Positions 24,576-32,251 are shown, counted from the first letter of the stretch. The stretch: 34,606 nucleotides of DNA from Pseudoselenomonas ruminantium (GCA_002373045.1 DFHU01000049.1:1-34606), one strand, 5' to 3'. The notes: generated from the letters alone by a model not told the origin. Made by a program: numbers and translations.

Positions 24576-25220
24576 TTATCCTTGCAAATTGACTTCACGG
24601 AAGGAGGTTACGGTGCCGCTCTGTACACCGTCGATGAGTTCACGGATAATCTTGGGGTCGGTGTAGTCAAAGGGCAGGAAACAATGCTCTGCCTGATTGT
24701 AAAACGCCCGCATTTCGTTTTCGATGCCGCGGATATCGACCTCGAGTTTGGCCTTGCGCCGCTCATGGGCCTTGCCCGCCTGCACGTAGGAAACGCTGGT
24801 CACGCCGAGCCAGACGACGAAGAAAAATGTCCAGGGCACGCTCGGGAAAAAGCCGGTGAGAATCAAATAGAAGAACAAGGTCGCAACCCCACCACCAATG
24901 GTGTAGTTACTGAGCTGCGGTTCCGCGCTCTGGGAACGCATCAGCCACAAATCCCCCAGTGTCGCATATTTGCCACGGATATGGGCAAAGTAGGCCTGCA
25001 GGCGGTGAAGCTCGGAGAGCATGCGTTCTTTCTCCGGCGGCACATCCTCAAGACGCTGCAGAGCAATCAGCTGGGGCATGGATTCCAAAATCTGCCTTGC
25101 TCCATCATCACCTACAAAGCGGGTCATTACATCTTCCTGTCCGGCTTCTGCCGGTTCGCCGCAAAAGGTACACTCCTTGACACCTTCTTCAATTATACAG
25201 CCACATTTCTTGCAAATCAT
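24576..25220 (-). CDS. Zinc-ribbon membrane protein of unknown function
   Basis: A 214-residue protein with an N-terminal zinc ribbon (C3-x2-C6 and C17-x2-C20: CKKCGC and CTFC) and a helical linker. Two adjacent membrane segments follow (about 108-125, GGGVATLFFYLILTGFF; and 128-147, VPWTFFFVVWLGVTSVSYV), then a charged C-terminal helix (KAHERRKAKLEVDIRGIENE). Zinc-ribbon membrane proteins of this sort are common in Firmicutes without a fixed role. It starts at ATG 25220, nine bases after AAGGAGG. A hairpin follows the stop. Confidence 0.82.
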   Translation of the reverse strand: MICKKCGCIIEEGVKECTFCGEPAEAGQEDVMTRFVGDDGARQILESMPQLIALQRLEDVPPEKERMLSELHRLQAYFAHIRGKYATLGDLWLMRSQSAEPQLSNYTIGGGVATLFFYLILTGFFPSVPWTFFFVVWLGVTSVSYVQAGKAHERRKAKLEVDIRGIENEMRAFYNQAEHCFLPFDYTDPKIIRELIDGVQSGTVTSFREVNLQG

Positions 25221-25289
25221 TGTTCTTCTCCTCCTTTCTCACCGTTTAGCAACCTTTTGCTATATATCGGTGAAATTCGTCAATGATTA

Positions 25290-25442
25290 ATAGGGTTATG
25301 CAAAAAAGTTTTGATAGGTATTATTTTTCGCTATGGACGGCAAAATCCCTGCTAAGAGAATGATTTTTAATTGAAAATTAATAAATTGCAGTTTGTGGGG
25401 AAGGTCGGTTCGTGCTGAAGGTATCCTGTTCATACGTGGTTA
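25290..25442. other. Intergenic stretch without a recognised feature
   Basis: AT-rich DNA between the zinc-ribbon gene and the structured elements. I see no convincing gene, tRNA or terminator. A minor inverted pair, TTAATTGAAAATTAA, lies near 25368-25382. Confidence 0.4.
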
Positions 25443-25636
25443 GGGGCAAACGGGGGAGTACTTTTTCTACTTCCGCTAAACGACCCTCCCTGAAAGAAAT
25501 CGCTGTTTAGCTATATGCGCCGGGCAGGCCGGCGGCGCGTCTTTCAACGTGCTTTCCAGTAACTGCCTACGTTGGGCCGGCCTTCACTTCGTTCAGGCAG
25601 TCGCTCCTACAGAAAAAGCACTCCCCCGTTCGCCCC
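25443..25636 (-). ncRNA. Candidate structured RNA or MITE-like element closed by a 26-bp stem
   Basis: Bases 25443-25468 and 25611-25636 are inverted repeats of 26 bases with two mismatches. Both mismatches become G-U pairs in a minus-strand RNA but A-C in a plus-strand RNA, which favours a minus transcript. Inside are three further stems: CTGCCT/AGGCAG (near 25562-25600), GCGCCG/CGGCGC (near 25518-25540) and GCTAAAC/GTTTAGC (near 25475-25512). The fold would be a multi-way junction of 194 bases. A possible promoter (TTGTTA, 18 bases, GACAAT; 25654-25683) lies upstream. No coding frame fits. A miniature inverted-repeat transposon is the main alternative, but I see no target duplication. Confidence 0.5.
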
Positions 25637-25701
25637 AAGATACGATCTATTCTATTGTCACGAATTCGTTCCCCTCGTAACAAAATCAATAGGCTGTAAG
25701 A

Positions 25702-25737
25702 TAAAAAAGGAAAAGCGCCTGCAAATGCAAGCGCTTT
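25702..25737 (-). terminator. Rho-independent terminator of the candidate RNA
   Basis: Minus strand AAAGCGC.TTGC (25737-25727) pairs with GCA.GCGCTTT (25722-25712), followed by TCC and T6. Confidence 0.85.
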
Positions 25738-25859
25738 CTCGTGACCTGTAAAGATTCCTTGGCAGGCGTGGCGTACCCCTGCATCTCTCGGGTTGCCCCT
25801 GTCTAACCATCGGCGTGTGGATGCCACGAAATTGTCCACCTCAAAGAATCTCTACCCTT
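25702..25859 (-). ncRNA. Candidate stand-alone structured RNA, about 158 nt, class unknown
   Basis: On the minus strand a -10 box is followed by a predicted start near 25859 and an intrinsic terminator at 25702-25737. The RNA has a closing stem of about 12 pairs (25855-25844 with 25759-25748, GTAGAGATTCTT with AGGAATCTTTAC, using G-U pairs). It encloses hairpins GTGGA/TCCAC (25839-25817), GGGGCAACCC (near 25796-25787) and GCAGG/CCTGC (25782-25762). No convincing ORF lies within. I could not match it to tmRNA, RNase P, SRP RNA or the common riboswitches. 6S-like RNA is possible but its hallmark open bubble is not evident. Confidence 0.6.
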
Positions 25860-25865
25860 GCTTTA

Positions 25866-25894
25866 ATTATACTATAACCCCTCACGTTGGTAAA
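25866..25894 (-). promoter_or_regulatory. Promoter of the candidate RNA
   Basis: A perfect -10 TATAAT (25866-25871) is preceded at 17 bases by TTTACC (25889-25894), a weak -35. The -35 and spacer lie in the end of the PBECR gene (stop at 25872). Confidence 0.55.
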
Positions 25895-26273
25895 GGATTT
25901 TTGCATTTTTGATATACCGACGATACCTTTTCTCCTCCACATGTTGGAATGTTATGACGGAGTTCATATATCCCGCAGGATCATTCGAGGTCTGCAAGCG
26001 GAGAATCACTTTGAACTTTTTCTTATCCGTAATAATCTCCTTCAACACGATTGCCGTGAATGGTTTATTGGATTCAAGAATGTAGTCCGGTTCTCTGATA
26101 ATAGCCTGCAAGTGCCTTGAAAACTCTTTGTAATCTTCCGGATGACTCTCCAGAATATGCTTTCTTTGCGCATCCGACAAGACTACGTCATCAGTACGGA
26201 TATCATCGGTAACAACCCTATAGATATCGAGATTGATTTTGCCTATATACTGCACATTGTCAACTGCTTTCAC
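25872..26273 (-). CDS. PBECR-type (Barnase/EndoU/ColicinE5/RelE-like) putative nuclease domain protein
   Basis: A 133-residue protein that is almost entirely one PBECR2-like domain, a fold shared by RNA-cleaving toxins and often found on phage proteins. Recognisable parts are DVVLSDAQRKHILESHPEDY, PDYILESNKPFTAIVLKEI, LRLQTSNDPAGYMNSVITF and the basic tail KRYRRYIKNAKILYQ. The His in HILESHP and the Asn-Ser pair before ITF are candidate catalytic residues. It starts at GTG 26273 with no clear ribosome site; the promoter at 26288-26316 implies a very short or absent leader. No immunity gene or phage gene is adjacent. The family assignment is from pattern recognition only. Confidence 0.65.
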   Translation of the reverse strand: MKAVDNVQYIGKINLDIYRVVTDDIRTDDVVLSDAQRKHILESHPEDYKEFSRHLQAIIREPDYILESNKPFTAIVLKEIITDKKKFKVILRLQTSNDPAGYMNSVITFQHVEEKRYRRYIKNAKILYQREGL

Positions 26274-26287
26274 CTAATTTGTACTTC

Positions 26288-26316
26288 ATTGTATCATTTT
26301 TGACATACTACTTCAA
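26288..26316 (-). promoter_or_regulatory. Sigma-A promoter of the PBECR gene
   Basis: Minus strand TTGAAG (26311-26316), 17 bases, TACAAT (26288-26293). Transcription would start within about 10 bases of the GTG codon, implying a nearly leaderless mRNA. Confidence 0.6.
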
Positions 26317-26403
26317 CATTTTGGCAATCCATGCCCCCTTCTGAATTATGGAAAGGCGCAGTGGAAGCAGTCCCCGGCCGCCCCGCACGTAGGCATAAAC
26401 ATA

Positions 26404-26427
26404 GCGGCAGGAAAAACTTCCTGCCGC
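26404..26427 (-). terminator. Hairpin after pgi
   Basis: Perfect stem GCGGCAGGAA/TTCCTGCCGC (26404-26413, 26418-26427), loop AAAC, about 25 bases past the pgi stop. No T-run follows, so termination is probable only from stem strength. Confidence 0.6.
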
Positions 26428-26450
26428 CGTGCATTGGACTTTTGACTATC

Positions 26451-27911
26451 TTATTTTTGGTTAGCGGCCTTAACTTCAGCCAGTTTCGGTCCCATGATGC
26501 GTTTGTAGGATTCTACGCCGGGCTGGTTGAAGGCGTCTACGTTGGAGAGTTCGCCTTCGTAAGCTACGGACATAGCCAGCATGTAGAGGAGTTCGCCGAG
26601 GTGGTAAGCGTTGAGCTTCGGCAGGGTGAAGCAAGCGTTGTAGCGCTTGTTGGATGCCAGAGCGTCAGCGTTGGACTGGCGGGCAACTTCGAGTGCCTGC
26701 CCCATGGTTACGCCGGAGATGTCGGACAGCTTCTTGGCTTCGGGGAATACGTCAGGGATAGTGAGGTCATTTTCCCAGTCAGCCAGACGGATGAACTGCA
26801 CGACTTTGTTGAGCTTGCCTTCCTGATGCTGCTGCGTCTGGGAGTGCATGTCCGTGGTGCCGACAGCAACGAGCGGCGTACGGCCGTAGCATACTTCCTT
26901 GCCGTCCTTGTTGTACTGCTTGCCGAGGGATTCAGCGAGCAGCTGGATGTACCATTCGGAAACGGACTTCATGTAATCGCCATAAGGCATCATGACTTCG
27001 ATATCGCGGCCATGTTTTTCAGAAGCGGCAAACTTCAGTGCAGCATTGAGCATAGCCGGGTTCTGCCAGAGGTCATCATTCTGGCAGGCCTTGTCCATAT
27101 CGCGGGCGCCTTTGAGGAAGGACTCAATGTCAAAGCCCACGCAGGCAGCCAGCGTCAGGCCAACTTCGCAGAAGATGGAGAAACGGCCGCCCACTCCATC
27201 GGGTACAGCATACTGCGGCCAGCCTTTTTCGATAGCCAGCTTCTTGAGGAGGGTCTGCTTTTCCATGTTCGGGTCGGTTACAGCAACCACTTCCACATCG
27301 ATATCGCCGAGCTTCTGCAGGGCATCGTAGATGACCATGAAGTTGCTCATCGTGTCGAGCGTACCGCCGGACTTGGAGATAACGAGGAGCAGCACTTTGA
27401 GGTTGCGCTTTTCGTGGGATTTGGTGACTTTGGCGCTGTTTTCGAGGTAATGGATGATGTCACCCGTGCGGCGCGGGTCGATGTTCTGACCGCTGAAGAT
27501 GATTTTCGGGAAACCGTTGCGTTCTGCCTTCGGCAGTTCGTTCCAGAATTCACCGCAATGCACGTCAAAGATAACCTTGTCGCCTAAGAAGGAGCCGCCG
27601 ATACCCAGGGATACAACGAAATCCACGTTGTCCTTTACATGGTCGGTCAGTTCCTGCAGGTGCTTCAGGGAAGACGGGCTGTTGAGGTGGCCTTCTTCAA
27701 TATAGGGCAGCTGGGAGAACAGAACCTTTTCCGGCTCGCCGTCCTTGGACAGATGTGCGCGGATAAAGCCTTTCTCACGCATAACTTTCATGGCTTCATG
27801 AGCCTTCTTCAAATCTTCTTCATAGCTTTTCAGGTCAGCTTCCGTAACCTTACCTTCACCATACAGGTTCTCGTAATCAAACTCAAAACCGGATGCAAGC
27901 TTCAAACTCAT
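26451..27911 (-). CDS. pgi: Glucose-6-phosphate isomerase
   Basis: Interconverts glucose-6-phosphate and fructose-6-phosphate. It has 486 residues, somewhat shorter than the 550-residue enterobacterial enzyme but normal for Firmicutes-type Pgi. Signatures: VVSLGIGGSFLGDKV, the phosphate-binding VISKSGGTLDTM, and GVGGRFSIFCEVGLTLAA. The catalytic region includes LLAESLGKQ and SQTQQHQEGKLNK. It starts at ATG 27911, eight bases after AGAGGAG. It stands alone between two hairpin-bearing intergenic regions; a possible -10 (TATAAT, 27967-27972) lies within the repeat upstream. Confidence 0.97.
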   Translation of the reverse strand: MSLKLASGFEFDYENLYGEGKVTEADLKSYEEDLKKAHEAMKVMREKGFIRAHLSKDGEPEKVLFSQLPYIEEGHLNSPSSLKHLQELTDHVKDNVDFVVSLGIGGSFLGDKVIFDVHCGEFWNELPKAERNGFPKIIFSGQNIDPRRTGDIIHYLENSAKVTKSHEKRNLKVLLLVISKSGGTLDTMSNFMVIYDALQKLGDIDVEVVAVTDPNMEKQTLLKKLAIEKGWPQYAVPDGVGGRFSIFCEVGLTLAACVGFDIESFLKGARDMDKACQNDDLWQNPAMLNAALKFAASEKHGRDIEVMMPYGDYMKSVSEWYIQLLAESLGKQYNKDGKEVCYGRTPLVAVGTTDMHSQTQQHQEGKLNKVVQFIRLADWENDLTIPDVFPEAKKLSDISGVTMGQALEVARQSNADALASNKRYNACFTLPKLNAYHLGELLYMLAMSVAYEGELSNVDAFNQPGVESYKRIMGPKLAEVKAANQK

Positions 27912-27969
27912 TGTCTACACTCCTCTAGTTCATTCATTCCATATTGGTATCATTACATACATATTGATT

Positions 27970-28024
27970 ATAACGCAGTTGTTCAAATTTTGCCATAGGC
28001 AAAATCACTTATTCGCGTTTCGTC
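27970..28024. repeat. Tandem palindromic repeat, copy 1
   Basis: A 55-base unit starting ATAACGCAGTTGTTCAA, with core palindrome TTTTGCC-ATA-GGCAAAA and ending CGCGTTTCGTC. It is the same as copy 2 except for two substitutions, with an eight-base gap between them. Confidence 0.85.
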
Positions 28025-28032
28025 GGTACGAC

Positions 28033-28087
28033 ATAACGCAGTTGTTCAAATTTTGCTATAGGCAAAATTACTTATTCGCGTTTCGTC
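28033..28087. repeat. Tandem palindromic repeat, copy 2, running into the end of the mocA-like gene
   Basis: This copy matches 27970-28024 at all but two positions. Its last 16 bases are the final codons and stop (T-K-R-E-stop) of the gene ending at 28072, so copy 1 carries a duplicate of that gene's tail. Confidence 0.85.
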
Positions 28088-28674
28088 ATTCTCCCGGACA
28101 GGAATGCGCGCAGCCGCCGGAAGTCCTCCGGCGTATCGGCATCCAGCAGGATTCCTTCATGGTCAGCCTCCACGAACGCCTGCGGCTCATTTTGCAAGGC
28201 GCCCTTCAAGCCGCCTTCGCCGCGATAGGACAAAATGCGGCTGCATACGCTTTTTCGCACGAGCACGGGATGGCCGGCCTTTCCTTTATAAGCGGGGCGC
28301 ACCACCGGCGCGGGAACCGCCGCCATCTTGGTCAGCAGCGCGGCATCAAACAGCGGGATATCCGCCGGTGTCAGAAAAGTACCGGTGCAATCCGCCGGCA
28401 GCGCTTTTAGCCCCAGCTTCACGGAAGCAAACATATCGCTTGCGGCGTAGTCCGGATTGCGCACAAAGCTTATCTTTCCGAAAAATTTTTCCGTTAAAAA
28501 ATCCTCCAAAAGCTGCGCGTCCCTGCCGGTCACCACCAAAGTGGGCTCACAGCCGAATTGGCTGAAATGACCGATAACGTGTTCAATCAGCGTTTTTCCC
28601 GCCAGTTCCAGCAGGGGCTTAAACGCCCCCATACGGGAGGACAGCCCGGCTGCCAGTATCAATGCCCCGTTCAT
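28072..28674 (-). CDS. MocA/MobA-family nucleotidyltransferase (molybdenum cofactor maturation)
   Basis: A 200-residue transferase that probably adds CMP or GMP to molybdopterin for the hydroxylase encoded upstream. The nucleotide-binding signature is LILAAGLSSRMGAFKPLLEL (residues 5-24). The metal-binding motif is TPADIPLF, and GKAGHPVLVRK follows. It starts at ATG 28674, which overlaps the stop of the FAD-subunit gene as ATGA; the in-frame ATG 28707 would overlap that gene by 37 bases. MocA-type cytidylyltransferases (including YgfJ) commonly accompany xanthine-dehydrogenase-family operons. Its 3' end is involved in the repeat at 28033-28087. Confidence 0.88.
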   Translation of the reverse strand: MNGALILAAGLSSRMGAFKPLLELAGKTLIEHVIGHFSQFGCEPTLVVTGRDAQLLEDFLTEKFFGKISFVRNPDYAASDMFASVKLGLKALPADCTGTFLTPADIPLFDAALLTKMAAVPAPVVRPAYKGKAGHPVLVRKSVCSRILSYRGEGGLKGALQNEPQAFVEADHEGILLDADTPEDFRRLRAFLSGRMTKRE

Positions 28675-29513
28675 AAGCGCAGGAAATCCTCCAACAGATT
28701 GAGACATACCTGACGGCGATAAGCCGCTGTGGAACGCTGGTCGTCAATCGGCCGCAATATCCTTCCATATTCCTGCACGATTGCCGTCCGCCTTGCGGCC
28801 AGTTCCGTCAGGGTCAGGCCCTGCATCTTTGCCTCGATTGTCCAGCTGCGGATGACCGTTGCTCCGACTGCCCCAAAGGCAATGCGCACGTCCTGCAATA
28901 CATCCCCTTCCACCCGGCAGAGTCCGGCAAAGGAGAGTTTCGCTATGGCCTGCGCTTTTCGCGCGCCGGCCTTGAAGCGTTGTAATTTCGTCATCTGCTC
29001 ATAAGCAGCGCAGGGAATCTCGATTGCCAAAACCATTTCTGAGGGCCTCAGCGCAATCCTGCGCACACCCTGAATAAACGCCTCAATGCCGAGCCTGCGC
29101 GTCCTGAGCTTTCCTTGTTCATCCAAGCTCCCCATCACCAGTATCGCATCCAGGACATAGAGCAGCGGCAGGGTATCGCCGGCCGGGGAAGCATTGCAGA
29201 TGTTGCCGGCCAGCGTACCCACGTTGCGGATAGCGGGAGCCGCAATCTCCTGCATGACCTCCCGCAAAATTTCCGGAATCCGTTTATCCCCGATAAGCTG
29301 TGTGTAGGTACAGCCGGCCCCCATCCGCAGGACATCCTCCGTTTTTGACACTTCACGGAGTTCATCAATTCCCTGCAGATAAATCAGCACGGGAGCCGTC
29401 CGGCCGGACGGCATGATATCGGTGCCGCCGGCCACAAAAAGCGCCTCGGCCTGTGCCTGCTGTTTCAGGCGCAGGGCCTCCAGCACAGAGGCCGGCCTAT
29501 AGGTGGTCACCAT
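28671..29513 (-). CDS. FAD-binding subunit of a xanthine-dehydrogenase-family molybdenum hydroxylase
   Basis: A 280-residue CoxM/XdhB-type flavoprotein that passes electrons from the iron-sulfur subunit to an acceptor. FAD-binding motifs are LFVAGGTDIMP (residues ~25-35) and IRNVGTLAGNICNASPAGDT (95-114), and the C-terminal CO-dehydrogenase flavoprotein domain has LSFAGLCRVEGD and IAFGAVGATVIRS. It starts at ATG 29513, overlapping the stop of the 2Fe-2S gene by seven bases. It overlaps the mocA-like gene by four bases, a tightly coupled operon. Confidence 0.93.
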   Translation of the reverse strand: MVTTYRPASVLEALRLKQQAQAEALFVAGGTDIMPSGRTAPVLIYLQGIDELREVSKTEDVLRMGAGCTYTQLIGDKRIPEILREVMQEIAAPAIRNVGTLAGNICNASPAGDTLPLLYVLDAILVMGSLDEQGKLRTRRLGIEAFIQGVRRIALRPSEMVLAIEIPCAAYEQMTKLQRFKAGARKAQAIAKLSFAGLCRVEGDVLQDVRIAFGAVGATVIRSWTIEAKMQGLTLTELAARRTAIVQEYGRILRPIDDQRSTAAYRRQVCLNLLEDFLRL

Positions 29514-29974
29514 AATCCTGCCCCCCTTTCTGCCGCCATGCGGACAGCTGCGATAATCATATTATATCCCGTACAGCGGCAGAGATTTCCCGAGATTGCC
29601 GCGCGTATTTCGGCCTCCTGCGGATGGGGATTTTTCCGCAGCAGGGCTTCTGCCGCCATAATCATTCCCGGCGTGCAGAAGCCGCACTGCACCGCCCCAG
29701 CTTCCCCGAAGCACTGTTCCAGCAGCTTGTATTTTTCCGTATCGCGAAACCCTTCCAGCGTGAGCACGCTTTTCCCCTGCACATTCGCCAAAGGGGTGAT
29801 ACAGGAATTCCAGAGCATCCCATCCACCAGCACCGCACAGGCACCACATTCCCCTTCGCCGCAGCCTTCCTTGGGGGCATGGAGACCGAATTCCTCCCGC
29901 AATACGTCCAGCAGGCGGCTCTGCGGCGGCAGCTGGCTTGTACATTTTTTGCCATTCAAGATAAAGTCCAACAT
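29507..29974 (-). CDS. [2Fe-2S] subunit of a molybdenum hydroxylase
   Basis: A 155-residue small subunit with two [2Fe-2S] clusters. The plant-type ferredoxin site is C38, C43, C46 and C58 (GCGEGECGACAVLVDG). The second, all-helical domain has C97, C100, C132 and C134 (QCGFCTPGMIMAAEALL; GNLCRCTGY). The start is ATG 29974, eight bases after GGAGG, 15 bases past the large-subunit stop. A GTG at 29983 in frame overlaps the ribosome site. It carries electrons from the molybdenum site to FAD. Confidence 0.95.
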   Translation of the reverse strand: MLDFILNGKKCTSQLPPQSRLLDVLREEFGLHAPKEGCGEGECGACAVLVDGMLWNSCITPLANVQGKSVLTLEGFRDTEKYKLLEQCFGEAGAVQCGFCTPGMIMAAEALLRKNPHPQEAEIRAAISGNLCRCTGYNMIIAAVRMAAERGAGLW

Positions 29975-29989
29975 TTTTCCCACCTCCGC

Positions 29990-32098
29990 TTATTTCGCTT
30001 CTGCCGCCAAAATACGCTCCGGCGTCAACGGGATATTCGGATAGGCCTTGCCTGTAGCCTGTTCAACTGCGGCTGTATAGGCCGGTGCACCGCCCAGCAG
30101 GGTCAGTTCGCCTGCCCCCTTGGCCCCAAACGGGCCATCCGCATAATAATTGTCTATAAAAGCAATTTGATTCGGCACCGTATCCATGGCCGTGGGAATC
30201 ATATAGTCGGTAAAGCTGTTCTGACGGATTTTCCCCGCTGCCGCTTCCATCTTTTCCATGGAACCATAACCGATTCCCTGCAGCATGCCACCTTCAGCCT
30301 GGCCCAGCATCACGGTGTTGTCGATAACCTTGCCCACATCAAAGACACCCCAAACGCCCAACAGTTTCGTCATGCCGGTCAGGCGGTCTTCCTCCAGCTC
30401 GACGACATTGACTCCCCAGGAATATGCGGGGTAGGCATCCCCACTAAATTTATCCATATCCCAGGGAATCAGCTCCGGCGCTTCGTAGTCCGCCACCGCT
30501 TCCTGCTCCTTGCCGCTTTCCCAGCCGGCCTTCAGTTTCCTGGCCGCCCGCTCCACGAGTTTCCCCACAATCATCAGGGAACGGGAAGCCACCGTCGGCC
30601 CGGAATCCGGCACACGGTCGGTATCCGGATTGGGGCAGGTAATCCTCTCCAGCGGCAGGTTCAAAACCGCAGCAACAATCTTGCTGAACGTCGTCTTGAG
30701 GCCCTGGCCGATATCCACGTTGCTGGCCAGTATCTCCACCGTATCATCCGCATATTTACGCAAAATCACGCGTGCGTGCAGGATATCTTTCTCTGCAGAA
30801 CCGGTAAAACCACAGCCATGCAGAAATAGCGACAGGCCGATGCCCCTGCGGTACCGCCCCGTCTGCGACTGCGAATAGGCCGCGTATTTGCGGCTGTAGG
30901 CAGACATTTCCTCCGCCTTGGCCAGCAAGTCCGGAATGGGCACATACTGATGAAACTTGCCGCCGGTCACCGTATCGTCGCCCTGCTGCACAACATGCAT
31001 TTGACGGAAGGCCAGCGGGGTCATCCCCACCTTCGCCGCCAGATGATTCATCAACGATTCCATGGCAAAAATACTCTGGGGGCCGCCAAAGCCACGGAAA
31101 GCACCATTGGGTACGGTATGCGTGATAACCGCCCGTCCATCCACGTCAAGATGTTCAATCTTATAGACGCCGGCTGCCACATTCAACGAACGCTGCAACA
31201 CCACGCTGGACAAACCCGGATACGCCCCGGCATCCAGACAGATATCGGCCTTGAGCGCGATAATGCGGTGCTGCGCATCCAGAGTTGCAACGTAGTGCAG
31301 CCTGCTCGGATGACGCTTGGTCGTAACCGTCATATCCTCCCGGCGGTCATAGGCGACACGAACCGGTGCCCCTGCCTTCTTCGCCGCTGCCGCCGCCTGA
31401 CAGGCTATGAGCGAAGGATAATCCTCCTTGCCGCCAAAGCCGCCGCCGGTCACTTGCTGCACCACGCGGACATGCCCTTCATCCAGCCCCAGCACACGCA
31501 TCACGGCATTTTTCACATAATACGGCGCCTGCAGCGAACCAAAGATGTGCATTTTCCCGTTCTCGGCATCCCATTGGGCCACCATGCCCTGCACTTCCAG
31601 ATAGGCCTGCTCCTGATAGCCGGTCGTGAAGGTCTCCTCCACCACCTGTGCTGCCTGTGCAAAAGCCGCTTCCACATCCCCTTTGCGGTAATGATAATGC
31701 GCGGCCATTTCCGTGGCCTCATCCAAGGTCAGCACGGCAGGCAATTCCTCATAAGTTACTTTCGTCTCCCGGCACAGGCGCCGGACCGTCTCCAAATCAG
31801 GTCCGGCCAGCAGCAGGATGGCCTCCCCGACAAAGCAGACTTCATCAACGGCAAAGATGGGCTGTTCATCCGTTACGACAGGCAAATGATTGTCATATAC
31901 ATCATGGCCGCCTACCGCCACATATCCCTCGGGCAAATCCGGCAGCTTGATGTCCAAAATCCGGCCATGCGCGATTTCCGAGCGCACAAACGCAGAATAA
32001 AGCATGCCTGCCAAACGTTTATCGCACGTGTATTCTGCCCGCCCGGACATCTTCAGCCGATGGTCTTTCCGCTCAACGGCTTTGCTGATATCTTCCAT
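29990..32098 (-). CDS. Molybdopterin-binding large subunit, xanthine-dehydrogenase family
   Basis: A 702-residue catalytic subunit that hydroxylates a heterocycle or aldehyde at a molybdenum centre. Family signatures are VTGGGFGGKEDYPSL (217-231), NGAFRGFGGPQ (331-341) and DGPFGAKGAGELTLLGG with the catalytic Glu664. It is shorter than the ~750-residue XdhA. Substrate cannot be read from the sequence: purines and nicotinate-like rings are candidates. It starts at ATG 32098, seven bases after AGGAGG; ATG 32140 in frame has no ribosome site. It is the first gene of the four-gene operon and follows the pgm terminator. No XdhC-type sulfurase or transporter is in the window. Confidence 0.92.
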   Translation of the reverse strand: MEDISKAVERKDHRLKMSGRAEYTCDKRLAGMLYSAFVRSEIAHGRILDIKLPDLPEGYVAVGGHDVYDNHLPVVTDEQPIFAVDEVCFVGEAILLLAGPDLETVRRLCRETKVTYEELPAVLTLDEATEMAAHYHYRKGDVEAAFAQAAQVVEETFTTGYQEQAYLEVQGMVAQWDAENGKMHIFGSLQAPYYVKNAVMRVLGLDEGHVRVVQQVTGGGFGGKEDYPSLIACQAAAAAKKAGAPVRVAYDRREDMTVTTKRHPSRLHYVATLDAQHRIIALKADICLDAGAYPGLSSVVLQRSLNVAAGVYKIEHLDVDGRAVITHTVPNGAFRGFGGPQSIFAMESLMNHLAAKVGMTPLAFRQMHVVQQGDDTVTGGKFHQYVPIPDLLAKAEEMSAYSRKYAAYSQSQTGRYRRGIGLSLFLHGCGFTGSAEKDILHARVILRKYADDTVEILASNVDIGQGLKTTFSKIVAAVLNLPLERITCPNPDTDRVPDSGPTVASRSLMIVGKLVERAARKLKAGWESGKEQEAVADYEAPELIPWDMDKFSGDAYPAYSWGVNVVELEEDRLTGMTKLLGVWGVFDVGKVIDNTVMLGQAEGGMLQGIGYGSMEKMEAAAGKIRQNSFTDYMIPTAMDTVPNQIAFIDNYYADGPFGAKGAGELTLLGGAPAYTAAVEQATGKAYPNIPLTPERILAAEAK

Positions 32099-32138
32099 GA
32101 TTTTCCCTCCTGCTTTATTGTTGCATCTTTGTCGCACC

Positions 32139-32155
32139 ATTCCCGCGAAGGGAAT
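32139..32155. promoter_or_regulatory. Palindrome upstream of the molybdenum hydroxylase operon
   Basis: ATTCCC-GCGAA-GGGAAT lies about 40 bases before the large-subunit start. It may be an operator or leader hairpin. I found no clear promoter boxes here. Confidence 0.35.
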
Positions 32156-32199
32156 CGTTATCTTCTTATTCTATCTTCAGCCAGGTTATCCCTGCCTGT

Positions 32200-32231
32200 A
32201 AAAAAAAAGCCTCCCATGATAGGGAGACTTT
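32200..32231 (-). terminator. Rho-independent terminator after pgm
   Basis: Minus-strand GTCTCCC-TATCAT-GGGAGGC (stem of seven pairs, one G-U) followed by a run of nine T, 20 bases past the pgm stop. Confidence 0.93.
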
Positions 32232-32251
32232 TCCTGTTATGATTGTTTTAC

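Noticed and set aside
25567..25839. 90-codon frame on the minus strand
   Set aside because: Overlaps both structured RNA elements and the terminator between them, has no ribosome site and no recognisable protein features.
25702..25859. tmRNA, RNase P RNA or SRP RNA
   Set aside because: Their conserved cores (tag reading frame and CCA end; P4 core; GGAA tetraloop domain) are not seen and the length does not suit tmRNA or RNase P.
27970..28087. Possible CRISPR-like direct repeats
   Set aside because: Only two units with an eight-base gap and a third distant copy; no spacers of regular length and no cas genes.
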